A stretch of 64,000 nucleotides of DNA from JAJKJG01 sp036389455 (GCA_036389455.1 DASVPW010000041.1:36447-100446), one strand, 5' to 3'; positions 42,761-51,596 are shown, numbered from the stretch's first letter. Notes: generated by a model from the letters alone, not told the origin. Made by a program: numbers and translations.

Positions 42761-43999
42761 CTACGGCTGGAGGGGCGCGACCCGAAGCGGGCCGGCGGCC
42801 GGGATGCCGCGGGCCGCGAAGGCCGCCTCGTAGCCGTCGAGGACGCCGTCGACCATCTTCTTGAGGGAGAAGCGGCAGTGCACGAACTCGGCGAGCCGCT
42901 CGGCTTTCGCGCGGCGCTCGTCCGGGCTCTCGCGATGCTTCGAAAGGATCGCGTCGGCGAGGCGGCGGGTGTCGCGGGCCGGGATCAGCTCGTCGGCGTT
43001 GGGGCCGAAGATCTCCGGGATGCCGCCGACGTTCGTCGAGACCAGGGGCTGGGCCGCGGCCGCGGCCTCGAGGATCACGTAAGGCAGCGACTCGGCGTAG
43101 GACGGGATCACCATGACGGCGCCGCGCGCGAGCGCATGCCGGATCGGCTGCGGCGGCACGAAGGCGACGGAGTCCCAGATCCCGGCCTCCCTGGCGCGGG
43201 CCTGCAGGGCCTCGCCGTCCGGCCCCGAGCCGACGACGAGAAGCGTGAGCCGGACCTGGCTCTCGCGGCGAAGCAGCGCCACCGCGTCGATCAGGGTCTC
43301 GATCCCCTTCGCCGGGCGCAGCTCGCCGACGTAGACGAGGTCGAACGGGTCCGGCACGTGGGCGATCGGCTCGAACTCGGTCTCGCCGATGCCGTTCGGG
43401 ACGATGCGGACCGTGCGGTCGGTCTCGCCGACGCTCTCGCGGAAGCGGCCGGCGATGTACTGGCTCTCGAACAGGAACACGTCGGTGCGCCGCGCGAGCA
43501 CCGCCTCGGCCGTCATGTAGAGGCCGTGCATCGCAGTGCCGGGCTTGTAGTTGAAGCTGCCGCCATGCGGCGTGTAGGCCCGGATCGTGCCGCGGTCGAG
43601 GGCGGGGGAGAAGGCGAGCCGCGCGTAGGCGCCGCCCTTCGAGCCGTGCCCGTGCAGGACGTTCGGCTTGACGGCCCGGTAGGTCCGGTTGAGGGCCCAG
43701 AGCGCCGCGGCGTCGAAGGGATGCGGGTTGCGCCACATCGGCACCCGCGTCAGGCCGAGGGTGAGGCCGGGCCTCAGCTCGTCGAGGGCCTGGGCGGCGC
43801 GCTCGCCGCCGGTTGAGGAGTCGCAGAAGATGCCGACGTCGAGCCCGCGCGCGATCTGCGCCCGGGCCACGTCCAAGACGTGGCGGAAGAGACCGCCGAC
43901 GGGCGCGCGGAAGACGTGCAGGATGCGCGGGCTATGCCCTGAGTGCGTATCGGTGCGGCGGCGGAAGGTCTCGCGGCTCGGCTCGGCGTTCAAAACCAC
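42761..43999 (-). CDS. GT4-family glycosyltransferase
   Basis: 412 residues, GT-B fold. The N-terminal domain opens ILHVFRAPVGGLFRHVLDVA; the C-terminal UDP-sugar domain has VYVGELRPAKGIETLIDA and the donor-binding SYAESLPYVILEAAAAAQPLVSTNVGGIPEI with the E-x7-E arrangement of GT4. It probably extends the lipid-linked EPS unit. The start GTG 43999 lies inside the end of the upstream polysaccharide-export gene (10-bp overlap), showing translational coupling. A TTG at 43993 is an alternative. Confidence 0.92.
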   Translation of the reverse strand: MVLNAEPSRETFRRRTDTHSGHSPRILHVFRAPVGGLFRHVLDVARAQIARGLDVGIFCDSSTGGERAAQALDELRPGLTLGLTRVPMWRNPHPFDAAALWALNRTYRAVKPNVLHGHGSKGGAYARLAFSPALDRGTIRAYTPHGGSFNYKPGTAMHGLYMTAEAVLARRTDVFLFESQYIAGRFRESVGETDRTVRIVPNGIGETEFEPIAHVPDPFDLVYVGELRPAKGIETLIDAVALLRRESQVRLTLLVVGSGPDGEALQARAREAGIWDSVAFVPPQPIRHALARGAVMVIPSYAESLPYVILEAAAAAQPLVSTNVGGIPEIFGPNADELIPARDTRRLADAILSKHRESPDERRAKAERLAEFVHCRFSLKKMVDGVLDGYEAAFAARGIPAAGPLRVAPLQP

Positions 44000-44550
44000 C
44001 GCTCCTTGATCACGATGGTGTCGCCGGGGCGCACCGGATAGGTGATCGGGACCGTGCCGGTGACGAGCTGGCCCGGGCCGACCTGGCGCGTGACCTCGGC
44101 GTAGTCCTTGGCAGCGCGGGACGTGTAGCCGCCGGCGATCGCGACCGCGGTCTGCACCGTCATGCCGTTGACGTAAGGATACTGGCCCGAGGTCGTGACC
44201 TCGCCGAGGACGAAGAACGGCCGGTACACGTCGACCTCGACCGTCACCTTCGGCTCGCGGACGTAGCCGGCCTTGAGCTTCGCCTCGATCGCGTGCTCGA
44301 CCTGCGCCGTCGTCTGGCCTGCGACCGGCACCACGCCGATGAGCGGCATCGAGATGCGCCCGCTGCCGTCGACGGCGTAGATGTTCGAGAGGTTGTCCTG
44401 GCCGAACACGATGATGCGCAGCCGGTCGCCGCTCGACAGCGTGTAGGCGCTCCCGGTCGGGATGTCGGTGTACTCGGTCCGGTATGGGGTGGCACAGCCG
44501 GCGAGCGCCAGCGTCGAGCCGAGGAGGATGAGGGCGGTTCGCCGGTTCAT
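43990..44550 (-). CDS. Polysaccharide export lipoprotein (Wza/ExoF-like)
   Basis: 186 residues. The lipobox LAGC (Cys19) follows a short signal peptide. The polysaccharide biosynthesis/export domain YTLSSGDRLRIIVFGQDNLS is followed by a SLBB-type segment FFVLGEVTTSGQYPYVNGMTVQTAVAIAGG. It belongs to the short export family common in Rhizobiales that forms or docks to the outer-membrane exit for exopolysaccharide. It overlaps the GT4 gene by 10 bp and diverges from the Wzc/GumC-like gene, whose ATG is 186 bp away. TTAAC half-sites in that divergent region are compatible with CtrA input but no full site is present. Confidence 0.92.
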   Translation of the reverse strand: MNRRTALILLGSTLALAGCATPYRTEYTDIPTGSAYTLSSGDRLRIIVFGQDNLSNIYAVDGSGRISMPLIGVVPVAGQTTAQVEHAIEAKLKAGYVREPKVTVEVDVYRPFFVLGEVTTSGQYPYVNGMTVQTAVAIAGGYTSRAAKDYAEVTRQVGPGQLVTGTVPITYPVRPGDTIVIKERWF

Positions 44551-44736
44551 GATGGGACGGACTCGCGGCGGACGGGATTTCTTCGGCCGGAGTGTTCGCC
44601 GATCATGGTTAACAAAGGCTCACTACCGGCACGTCCCCGTCGCAAGCCCAGGCTGCAAAGCCGGCGTCTTAACCGTGCGGCAACCTTAATGAGTCGTAAT
44701 CGGCCGCGACTCGCCTCGCCCGCCGAAGGTCGTCCG

Positions 44737-46917
44737 ATGAATCCCTCGTTCGCCGCTCCCATGCCGTCTGCCGCTCCCAAGGCCCGCCCCGACGCCGTGC
44801 ATCTCGGAGAGATGGTGCAGGTCGTGCGCGGGCGCTGGAAGCTCGTCGCAGGCGCGGGGCTTCTCGCGCTCGCGGCCTCCCTTGCGTTCGTCACCGTGGT
44901 TCCGCCCCGCTACACCGGCGAGGCGAAGCTCATCCTCGAGAGCCGCGACAGCTTCTACACCCGCCCGACCCAGGATCGCACCGACCAGCAGCCGCTGATC
45001 GACGAGCAGGCGGTCGCGAGCCAGGTCCAGGTGGTGATGTCCCGCGACCTCGCCCGCGAGGCGATCCGACAGCTCGGGCTCGTCGGCAACGAGGAGTTCG
45101 ACCCGCTCGCCGGCGAGATGAGCCTCGTGCGCCGCTTGATGATCCTCGTCGGCCTCGCGCAGAACCCCCTTGACCGCCCGCCTGAGGACCGCGTGCTGGA
45201 GAACTACTACGACCGCCTCCTCGTCTACCCGGTCGGCAAGTCGCGCATCCTGGCGATCGAGTTCCGCTCCAGGGACCCCGAGCTCGCCGCGAGGGCCGCG
45301 AACGCCATCGCCGAGCTCTACCTCGCCACCCAGGAGGCGGCGAAGAAGGACATGGCGCGCAACGCCTCGGGCTGGCTCGGCGCCAACATCGAGACGCTCA
45401 GGCAGCGCGTCGCCGAGGCCGAGGCCAAGGTCGAGGAGTACCGCGGCCGGAGCGGCCTCCTGCTCGGCACGAACAACGTCGGCATCAACGCGCAGCAGCT
45501 CACGGACCTCAACACGCAGCTCGCGCAAGCCCGCACCGCGCAGGCCGATTCGCAGGCGAAGGCGCGGCTTATCCGCGAGATGATCAAGGGCGGGCGCGCC
45601 TTCGAGATCCCGGACGTCGCCAACAACGAGCTGATCCGCCGCCTGATCGAGCAGCGCATCAACCTGCGCGCCCAGCTCGCGCTCGAGGAGCGCACGCTCC
45701 TGCCGCAGCATCCGCGCATCAAGGAGCTGAACGCGCAGGTCAACGACCTCGAGAGCCAGATCCGCGGCGCCGCCGAGCGCACGGTCCGCACGCTCGAGAA
45801 CGACGCCAAGATCGCGGGCTCCCGGGTCGAGACCCTCCAGGCGGCGATCGATGCGCAGAAGAGCGTGGTGGCCCAGGCGAACGAGGCCGAGATCCAGCTC
45901 CGGGCGCTGGAGCGCGAGGCGAGGGCCCAGCGCGATCAGCTCGAGTCCTACCTCGCCCGCTACCGCGAGGCCACCGCCCGGGACGCCGAGAACGCCGTCC
46001 CGCCGGACGCCCGCATCGTGTCCCGCGCGGTCACGCCGGAGAAGCCGTCCTTCCCGAAGAAGCTGCCGATCGTCCTGTTCGCGACGCTCGCGGCGGTGAT
46101 CCTCGCCGCCGGCTGGATCGTCGGGCGCGAGCTTCTCGGCGGTCCGCGGCCCGAGGCCGCCGTGGCGCCGGAGTACCCGGAGGAGGAGGCGGTCGCCCGC
46201 GGCGAAGGGGAGGGGGACAAGGGCGCCTTCGACTTCGCCCGCGAATTCGAGGAAGCGCGGGCGGCGGCAGGCCCGAGCGCCGCGCCGGCCCTGCCGCCTC
46301 CGGCTCCGGTTCCGGTCCCCGCCATGGCGGCCGAGCACGACCGCTTCGAGCTCGAGGCCCTGATCGGGCGCCTCTCGGGCGAGCTGCCCGAGAACCGCGG
46401 GCGCCGCGTCCTCGTTGCCGGGCTCGGCCGGACCGGCCACGCGCCGGATCTCGCGCGGGCTCTCGGCCGGACCCTCGGCAAGCGCCACCGCGCGATCCTC
46501 GTCTCGATCGACGGCGGCGTGCGGCCGTTCGCCCGCCCCGGGTTCACGGACCTCGTCGCCGGCGAAGCCTCCTTCGCGGAGGTCATCGGCCGAGAGGGCG
46601 ATTCGCGGCTGCACCTCGTCGGGGCGGGGCTCGTCGACGGCACGCGCCTGCCCGAGGAGGCGGACGCGGTCGACAGCGTGCTGCAGGCCTTCGACCAGAC
46701 CTACGACTGGGTCGTCTGCCTCCTGCACGACGGCGCGGACTCCGAGCTGCTCGGGCTCATGGCGCCGCGCGTCGACGCCGTGGTGATTGCCTCGAACGAG
46801 GACGCCGAAAGCCAGCCGCTCGTCGACTTCTACGAGCGCGCGAAGGCGGCCGGCGCGCCCGACGTGGTCGTCGCCCGCGAGACGGAGACCGCCGAGGCCG
46901 ATCTCGTCGCGGCCTGA
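44737..46917 (+). CDS. Wzz/GumC chain-length regulator with degenerate tyrosine-kinase domain
   Basis: 726 residues. The Wzz domain (about 20-130) includes the first membrane helix (LVAGAGLLALAASLAFVTVV) and PPRYTGEAKLILESR. Long periplasmic coiled coils follow (about 205-420), then the GNVR-like PDARIVSRAVTPEKPSFPKK and a second helix (about 447-465). The C-terminal ~190 residues resemble a BY-kinase/CpsD domain, but the Walker A is replaced by GLGRTGHAP (no Lys-Ser/Thr) and there is no Tyr cluster, so kinase activity is very unlikely. It controls polymer length and links to the Wza-like exporter encoded divergently. ATG 44737 has GAAGG upstream; ATG 44689 is a weaker alternative. Confidence 0.9.
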   Translation: MNPSFAAPMPSAAPKARPDAVHLGEMVQVVRGRWKLVAGAGLLALAASLAFVTVVPPRYTGEAKLILESRDSFYTRPTQDRTDQQPLIDEQAVASQVQVVMSRDLAREAIRQLGLVGNEEFDPLAGEMSLVRRLMILVGLAQNPLDRPPEDRVLENYYDRLLVYPVGKSRILAIEFRSRDPELAARAANAIAELYLATQEAAKKDMARNASGWLGANIETLRQRVAEAEAKVEEYRGRSGLLLGTNNVGINAQQLTDLNTQLAQARTAQADSQAKARLIREMIKGGRAFEIPDVANNELIRRLIEQRINLRAQLALEERTLLPQHPRIKELNAQVNDLESQIRGAAERTVRTLENDAKIAGSRVETLQAAIDAQKSVVAQANEAEIQLRALEREARAQRDQLESYLARYREATARDAENAVPPDARIVSRAVTPEKPSFPKKLPIVLFATLAAVILAAGWIVGRELLGGPRPEAAVAPEYPEEEAVARGEGEGDKGAFDFAREFEEARAAAGPSAAPALPPPAPVPVPAMAAEHDRFELEALIGRLSGELPENRGRRVLVAGLGRTGHAPDLARALGRTLGKRHRAILVSIDGGVRPFARPGFTDLVAGEASFAEVIGREGDSRLHLVGAGLVDGTRLPEEADAVDSVLQAFDQTYDWVVCLLHDGADSELLGLMAPRVDAVVIASNEDAESQPLVDFYERAKAAGAPDVVVARETETAEADLVAA

Positions 46918-47001
46918 AGCTTCAGTGTGGCCCGGGAGCCACGGCCGTCGCGTAACGTCATCTCGGGCACGGCTGCGCCTCGACCTCGGCCGCGGCGCCA
47001 C

Positions 47002-47022
47002 TTACAATATGCAACATTGTAA
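47002..47022 (+). promoter_or_regulatory. AT-rich inverted repeat, candidate metalloregulator operator
   Basis: TTACAAT (47002-47008) and ATTGTAA (47016-47022) are perfect 7-bp arms around a 7-bp spacer, in a strikingly A+T-rich patch within very G+C-rich DNA. It ends 22 bp before the ATG of the His-rich outer-membrane protein. Size and symmetry suit a Fur-superfamily (for example Zur) dimer site, but the regulator is inferred only. Confidence 0.6.
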
Positions 47023-47044
47023 CATTCGGCGGCGGAGACAGGGG

Positions 47045-48052
47045 ATGAGCGGCTGGCGGTTGCTGCCGGCGGTGGCTGCGCTTCTCTGGCTGTCCATACC
47101 GGAGCTGGGCGCGGCTCACGAAGGGCACGATCACGGTGCCGAAGAGGCGCGCGGTCACGAGGTCGAGACCGAGAACCTGTTCGGCTTCACCGCCGGCTCG
47201 GACACGGGGGAGGCGGGCTCGCGCGAGCTCTCGCACGAGACCATCGCCGCCGTCGGCAAGCGGGTCGGGTCCTATCGCGGCATCGGCCAGAAGCTCGAGC
47301 TCGGCGTCGGGGCGACCGACAACCTGAGCATCTCCTTCTCTCTGCTCGGCGACTACCACCGCATCCGCAACGTGCCGGGCTTCGACGACATCGGCGGGCG
47401 CTATGCCTTCAACGGCTTCGGCAGCGAGGTGCGCTGGCGCTTTCTCGACCGCAAGACCGCGCCCTTCGGCCTCACCCTGCAGCTCGAGCCGAGCGTGTCC
47501 CGCATCGACGAGGCGTCGGGCCAGTCGGGCCGCAAGCTTGGGTCGGAGAACAAGCTCATCTTCGACCGCGAGCTCGTCCCGAACACGCTCTTCGCGGCCG
47601 TGAACATCCTCTACGACGTCGACCGGATGAAGGAGCGGCGCTCCCTCTTCGTCACGGAGCGCTCGGCCAATGCCGGCGTCGGGGCGGCGCTGTCCTGGCG
47701 GGTCGTCGACGACCTGTTCCTCGGCGCCGAGGCGCGCTACCTGCGCGCCTACGAGGGCTTCGGCCTGGAGAAGCTCCAAGGCCAGGCGCTCTACGCCGGC
47801 CCGACGCTCTACGCGCGCGTCCTCTCGAAAGGCTGGATCTCGGCGGCCTGGAACGTCCAGGTGGCCGGACGCGAGGCCGTCGACCGCGCCGGCCGGGCGA
47901 ACGCCGTCGCGGAGTACAACGAGGGCGTAGAGGCGGCGGTCGCGGCCGGCGACCCGCTCCCGCCGTTCCCGGACCTCGGACGGCGCGGACGCCTCGATCT
48001 CAGGAACTTCGAGCGCCACCAGATCAAGCTGAAGGCGGGGTTCGAGTTCTGA
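47045..48052 (+). CDS. Secreted His-rich, outer-membrane-like beta protein
   Basis: 335 residues. The signal peptide (1-23, ...ELGAA) is followed at once by HEGHDHGAEEARGHE, a His/Glu cluster well suited to binding Zn, Cu or Ni. The rest shows alternating amphipathic beta strands (KLELGVGATDNLSISFSLL, WRFLDRKTAPFGLTLQLEP) and ends in Phe (KAGFEF), as in outer-membrane beta barrels. I do not recognise a named family; metal uptake or efflux is suggested by the His cluster together with the operator-like palindrome directly upstream. It lies inside the exopolysaccharide locus but probably is not part of it. Confidence 0.72.
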   Translation: MSGWRLLPAVAALLWLSIPELGAAHEGHDHGAEEARGHEVETENLFGFTAGSDTGEAGSRELSHETIAAVGKRVGSYRGIGQKLELGVGATDNLSISFSLLGDYHRIRNVPGFDDIGGRYAFNGFGSEVRWRFLDRKTAPFGLTLQLEPSVSRIDEASGQSGRKLGSENKLIFDRELVPNTLFAAVNILYDVDRMKERRSLFVTERSANAGVGAALSWRVVDDLFLGAEARYLRAYEGFGLEKLQGQALYAGPTLYARVLSKGWISAAWNVQVAGREAVDRAGRANAVAEYNEGVEAAVAAGDPLPPFPDLGRRGRLDLRNFERHQIKLKAGFEF

Positions 48053-48076
48053 CCGGGCCGGCGCCCCGGTAGGCGA

Positions 48077-48205
48077 CTATTTCTTGCCGGATCCGCCGGC
48101 CGGCTTCTGCTGGGCCGCGAACGGCGAGGCCGCCGGCACGTTCTTCGGCTTGTCCTTCTTCGGCTTCTTGGCTTCGCGGTTGCCGCGCATCTGACCCTTG
48201 GCCAT
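48077..48205 (-). CDS. Very small Lys-rich protein (42 aa)
   Basis: ATG at 48205 to TAG at 48077-48079 encodes a 42-residue basic peptide starting MAKGQMRGNREAKKPKKDK and ending in GGSGKK. It is probably disordered and may bind nucleic acid or ribosomes. GGGAG is seven bases upstream, within the last codons of the preceding gene (stop 2 bp away), so it is translationally coupled to the coiled-coil gene. Proteins with this MAKGQxRxNREAKKPK pattern are widespread small proteins in Rhizobiales; no function is known to me. Confidence 0.78.
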   Translation of the reverse strand: MAKGQMRGNREAKKPKKDKPKNVPAASPFAAQQKPAGGSGKK

Positions 48206-48207
48206 GA

Positions 48208-48516
48208 CTATCTCCCTTGGTTGGTCTCGCTCAGAAGCCGGTCGAAATCGGAAAGGACGCGCTCGATGAGGATCCGCCGGCGCGGGTCCTCGGCCGCCGG
48301 CGTCTCGGCGAAGAGGCCCAAGAGGTAGCGCGCCTTCTCGACCGCTTCGGGCCAGCCGTCGGCTGGATCTTCCAGGAGCAACCCCTCCAGCTCTTCCCGG
48401 CGCGCCCGCAGGCCGGCCTGGTCGGCCTCGACCTCGAGGCGTCGGCGGCGCAGCTCCGTCGCCTGCTGCGCCGCCATGCCGCGGCGGGCGTCGAGATCGG
48501 TCGTCCGCTCCACCAT
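48208..48516 (-). CDS. Small coiled-coil protein
   Basis: 102 residues. About 1-50 form a charged coiled coil (RRRRLEVEADQAGLRARREELEGLLL), followed by a second helical region (EAVEKARYLLGLFAETP, then RRRILIERVLSDFDRLL). No signal peptide or membrane segment is present and I recognise no family. It is the middle gene of a tight three-gene unit (8 bp from the 88-aa gene, 2 bp to the 42-aa gene). Confidence 0.7.
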   Translation of the reverse strand: MVERTTDLDARRGMAAQQATELRRRRLEVEADQAGLRARREELEGLLLEDPADGWPEAVEKARYLLGLFAETPAAEDPRRRILIERVLSDFDRLLSETNQGR

Positions 48517-48524
48517 CGCGGGCC

Positions 48525-48791
48525 TCAGTTGACCGAGCCGGCGCGCGGCGCCGTGTGGACGATGATCGGCCGGACGTGCTCCACGTCCACGGCCCGGTGC
48601 CGGTTGACGACCTCGGCGAGGATCATCACCTGGTCGAGGGCCATCGCCGCCGCCGGATAGAGCTCGACGGCTGCGCCGCGGTCCACCACGACCACGTCGC
48701 GGTCGAAGGTGAGGGTGCAGTTCGTCTGCCGCATGAGCCATTCGGGCACGCCTGCCCCGGCCTCGAACGTCCAGACGGTCTCGCGCGCCAT
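48525..48791 (-). CDS. Small conserved-looking protein of unknown function
   Basis: 88 residues from ATG 48791 (MARETVWTFEAG), with AAGGG upstream. The sequence mixes beta-type stretches (CTLTFDRDVVVVDRGAAVELY) and a helix (MALDQVMILAEVVNRHR), suggesting a compact alpha/beta domain. There is no export signal and the family is unknown. It heads the small operon that ends with the 42-aa Lys-rich protein. Confidence 0.68.
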   Translation of the reverse strand: MARETVWTFEAGAGVPEWLMRQTNCTLTFDRDVVVVDRGAAVELYPAAAMALDQVMILAEVVNRHRAVDVEHVRPIIVHTAPRAGSVN

Positions 48792-48890
48792 GAAGCCCTT
48801 CCGGGTCGAAGGTGCGGGCCGAAGGCCGGCGCGATGACCGTCGCCCACCCTACGCCGCGAGTCGCGATAAAGATAGGCCGGCGCCGGCCC

Positions 48891-50072
48891 TCAGCCGAGG
48901 CGGGCGCGCAGGCGGGTGAAGGCCTGCCACAGCCACGGGGTCTGCTTCACCGTGCGTTTCAAGTGGAGGAAGGCGGCGAGGGCGGCGGCGTAGAGATGCC
49001 CGCGGGCCGTGACCGGGAGCACGGCGTCGACGAGCTCTTCGACCTCGTCGCACAAAGAGTTCTTGTAGCGCGCTTCCCCGACGCCGAGGTCGAACACGCG
49101 CCGGCCTTGCCGGCACTGGTGCCGGATCACGTCGAGCATCAGGAGCTCGCCCGGGCTCGAGCGCGCAACCTCCGGGTCGGGGTCGAAGGACGTGAACATG
49201 CCGCAGCAGCGGGTCTCATCGACCGCCCCGCCGAAGACGGCGATGACGCGCCTGCCCATCGTCAGCGCGTGCAGCTCGATCGCCGGCCGAGCCTCGAAAA
49301 GTCCGGCGAGGCAGGCGGCGCGCAGGAACCTTTGGGTTGCCCCGTCCTCGAACGGGTTCGCGATGCCCGTGCCGCGGAAGCGCTCGCGCTTCTGGGCGAT
49401 GAACGCCGCGAGGATCGTGTCCACGTCGTCGGGAGTTTGGGCGACGCGGTGCGCGACCGCGCCTAGCTCGCGCAGCTTCTTGTCCTTCTGCCGCAGCTTC
49501 TTGCGGGCGTCCTTGCTCAGCGCCCGCTGGAGCGTGGCCTCGCCGTCGGCGTCGAGGGCGAGGCGGTAGCCGTTGCTCGGGCTCGGGCGCCCGCCCTCGC
49601 CGAGCGGGTTTAAGACGCCGTTCCAGGCGAGCGGCAGGTTGGCGAAAGCATAGACATCGATGCCCAAGGCCCGGCCGGCCTCGCGCAGGAGCCTGCGCAG
49701 ATCGGACGGGGAGGGGAGGTCGCCCATGCCCATCAGCGGCAGATGATAGTTCGCGTGCTTGCCCCCGATGGGGCTCGCGACGTGCAAGCCATGCCGGCGC
49801 GCGATGCCGAGGGCCAAGAGAAGGCAGGGCCGCCCGGTTGCGTCGCGGACGAGGACGACGCGGGGCTCGAAACCGCTTCCGCCCAGCGCCTCGGCATAAG
49901 CGTTCTGCCAGTCGAAGCGCTGGTAGGGCGAGCCGATGCCGTCCGCTTCGAGGCCGCGCCAAACGCTTTCGGCCGTCGCGAGGTCGCGCATGGCCTCGAC
50001 CGCGAAGGCGCGCGCCATGGCCGGAGCGGGGCAGGCAAGCGCGATCTCCGGCGCGGGGGCGATGGCGGTCAT
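48891..50072 (-). CDS. CelD/BcsL-type GNAT acetyltransferase
   Basis: 393 residues. Two tandem GNAT-like halves as in the Acetyltransf_6 (CelD/BcsL) group: the first has SPYQRFDWQNAYAEALGG and PIGGKHANYHLP, the second RKKLRQKDKKLRELG, RRVIAVFGGAVD and the closing VFDLGVGEARYKNSLCDE, which is characteristic. Members modify exopolysaccharides or cellulose, probably by O-acetylation. The C-terminal ~45 residues carry one hydrophobic helix that may hold it at the membrane. It is divergent from a polysaccharide deacetylase 63 bp away; the pair suggests balanced acetylation of the polymer. Confidence 0.9.
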   Translation of the reverse strand: MTAIAPAPEIALACPAPAMARAFAVEAMRDLATAESVWRGLEADGIGSPYQRFDWQNAYAEALGGSGFEPRVVLVRDATGRPCLLLALGIARRHGLHVASPIGGKHANYHLPLMGMGDLPSPSDLRRLLREAGRALGIDVYAFANLPLAWNGVLNPLGEGGRPSPSNGYRLALDADGEATLQRALSKDARKKLRQKDKKLRELGAVAHRVAQTPDDVDTILAAFIAQKRERFRGTGIANPFEDGATQRFLRAACLAGLFEARPAIELHALTMGRRVIAVFGGAVDETRCCGMFTSFDPDPEVARSSPGELLMLDVIRHQCRQGRRVFDLGVGEARYKNSLCDEVEELVDAVLPVTARGHLYAAALAAFLHLKRTVKQTPWLWQAFTRLRARLG

Positions 50073-50135
50073 GGACGTCTCCCGTGTCGCCCGAGCGGTA
50101 ACAAAGCTTTCTTAAACCGCCGCTAAGCTCTCCTC

Positions 50136-51185
50136 ATGAGCTCGCTCAAGCACCGCCTGTTCGCCGCCGGCTTCGCCGCGACCGCGGCGCTGCGGGCCGA
50201 CCGCTGGCTGCGCCCGCTGGCCCAAGGCTGCGGCGCGATCCTGATGCTCCACCACGTCCGGCCCTGGCAGCCGCGCGCCTTCGCGCCGAACCGGCTGCTC
50301 GAGATCACGCCCGCGTTCCTCGACCGCACCCTGACGGTCACGAAGGAGCTCGGCTTCGACCTCGTCCCCCTCGACGAGGTCCCGGAGCGCCTCGCGGCCC
50401 CGGGGCGCCCCTTCGCGACGGTCACCTTCGACGACGGGTACCGCGACGCCGCCGAGCATGCGCTCCCCGTGCTGCGCCGCCACGGCGCGCCCTTCACGGT
50501 CTTCGTCACGACGGAGTTCGCGGACGGGACCGGCCGCCTCTGGTGGGTCGAGCTCGAGGAGGCGATCGCCCGCCTCGACCGCGTCGCCGTGACAGTCGGG
50601 GGCGAGCGCTTCGCCGCCCCATGCCGGACGCCCGAGGAGAAGGCGGCGGCGTTCGCGGGCCTCTACCGGCTCGTCCGGTCGGGGCCGGAGGAGCATCTGC
50701 GCGCGACCGTCGCGCTCCTGGTCGAGGAAGCCGGCCTCGATCCCGCCGCCCTGACGAAGAGGCTGTGCCTCGGCTGGGACGAGCTTTCAGGGCTCGCGCG
50801 GGAGCCCGGCGCGACGATCGGGGCGCACACACTCTCCCATCCCATGCTCGCGAAATGGCCGACGGCCTTCGCCCGCCGCGAGATCATGGGCAGCAAGGCC
50901 GTCATCGAGGCGAAGCTCGGCCTGCCGGTCCGCCATCTCGCCTATCCGGTCGGGGACCCGGCGTCGGCCGGGCCGCGGGAGTTCGCGCTCGCCCGGGAGG
51001 CCGGCTTTGCGACCGCGGTCACGACCCGCCCGGGCCATCTCTTCCCGGCTCACCGGACGCACCTCCACGCGCTGCCGCGCGTCTCGGTCAACGGCCTCCA
51101 CCAAAGCGAGGAGGCGCTGCGGGCGCTCCTCTCCGGGGTGCCGTTTCTGGCCTGGAACAGGGGGAGGCGGGTGAACGTCGCCTGA
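50136..51185 (+). CDS. Polysaccharide deacetylase (CE4/NodB) family
   Basis: 349 residues. The CE4 metal site is complete: Asp-Asp in VTFDDGYRD and His-x3-His in IGAHTLSHPML, plus HLAYPVGDP and the late His segment. The N-terminal ~30 residues are amphipathic without a clear cleavage site. It has an insert between the two motifs, as in sugar-modifying deacetylases encoded with EPS genes. It probably removes N- or O-acetyl groups from the exported polymer or its precursor. It is divergent from the CelD-like gene. Confidence 0.92.
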   Translation: MSSLKHRLFAAGFAATAALRADRWLRPLAQGCGAILMLHHVRPWQPRAFAPNRLLEITPAFLDRTLTVTKELGFDLVPLDEVPERLAAPGRPFATVTFDDGYRDAAEHALPVLRRHGAPFTVFVTTEFADGTGRLWWVELEEAIARLDRVAVTVGGERFAAPCRTPEEKAAAFAGLYRLVRSGPEEHLRATVALLVEEAGLDPAALTKRLCLGWDELSGLAREPGATIGAHTLSHPMLAKWPTAFARREIMGSKAVIEAKLGLPVRHLAYPVGDPASAGPREFALAREAGFATAVTTRPGHLFPAHRTHLHALPRVSVNGLHQSEEALRALLSGVPFLAWNRGRRVNVA

Positions 51186-51192
51186 GCGACGG

Positions 51193-51537
51193 CTACTGGC
51201 GCCGTCGTGACGAGCCCGTGCCGCGCCAGTTCGGGCTGACCCTGAGAGCCTGCCGGCCGCGGCCGACCTCGAACACGGCACGCTGGCGGCCGCCGCGGCG
51301 GGCGTAGCCGGAGCGGCCGCGCTGTCCGCGGGCGACGACCGGCTCGTCGTCGGCCGGTTCGGCCGCCGCCGCTCCCCGGGAAGGCCGCTCGCCCATCTTC
51401 GGCCCGAAGCTCGCGAGGCACTGGTTGTAGGCGAGATCGCCCTTGATCTTCTCGCAATCGGCGATCGACTTCGGCGCCGGCTGCGCCACGGCCGCGAACG
51501 GGAATGCCAACAGGGCGGCGAGGACCACATGCTTCAT
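51193..51537 (-). CDS. Small secreted Arg-rich protein
   Basis: 114 residues. The signal peptide (1-18, ...AAVAQ) is followed by a short conserved-looking part with two Cys (SIADCEKIKGDLAYNQCLASFG), then an Arg/Gly-rich basic tail (RGQRGRSGYARRGGRQRA). The Cys-x-Lys...Asn-x-Cys arrangement recurs in small periplasmic proteins of Rhizobiales of unknown role. GGAGAG upstream supports the ATG at 51537 rather than the longer frame to 51633. Confidence 0.7.
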   Translation of the reverse strand: MKHVVLAALLAFPFAAVAQPAPKSIADCEKIKGDLAYNQCLASFGPKMGERPSRGAAAAEPADDEPVVARGQRGRSGYARRGGRQRAVFEVGRGRQALRVSPNWRGTGSSRRRQ

Positions 51538-51596
51538 CAACGCTTTCTCTCCGGGCCTTAGGAGCGGCGCCATCAGATTTGGATGGCCGGCGCGGT

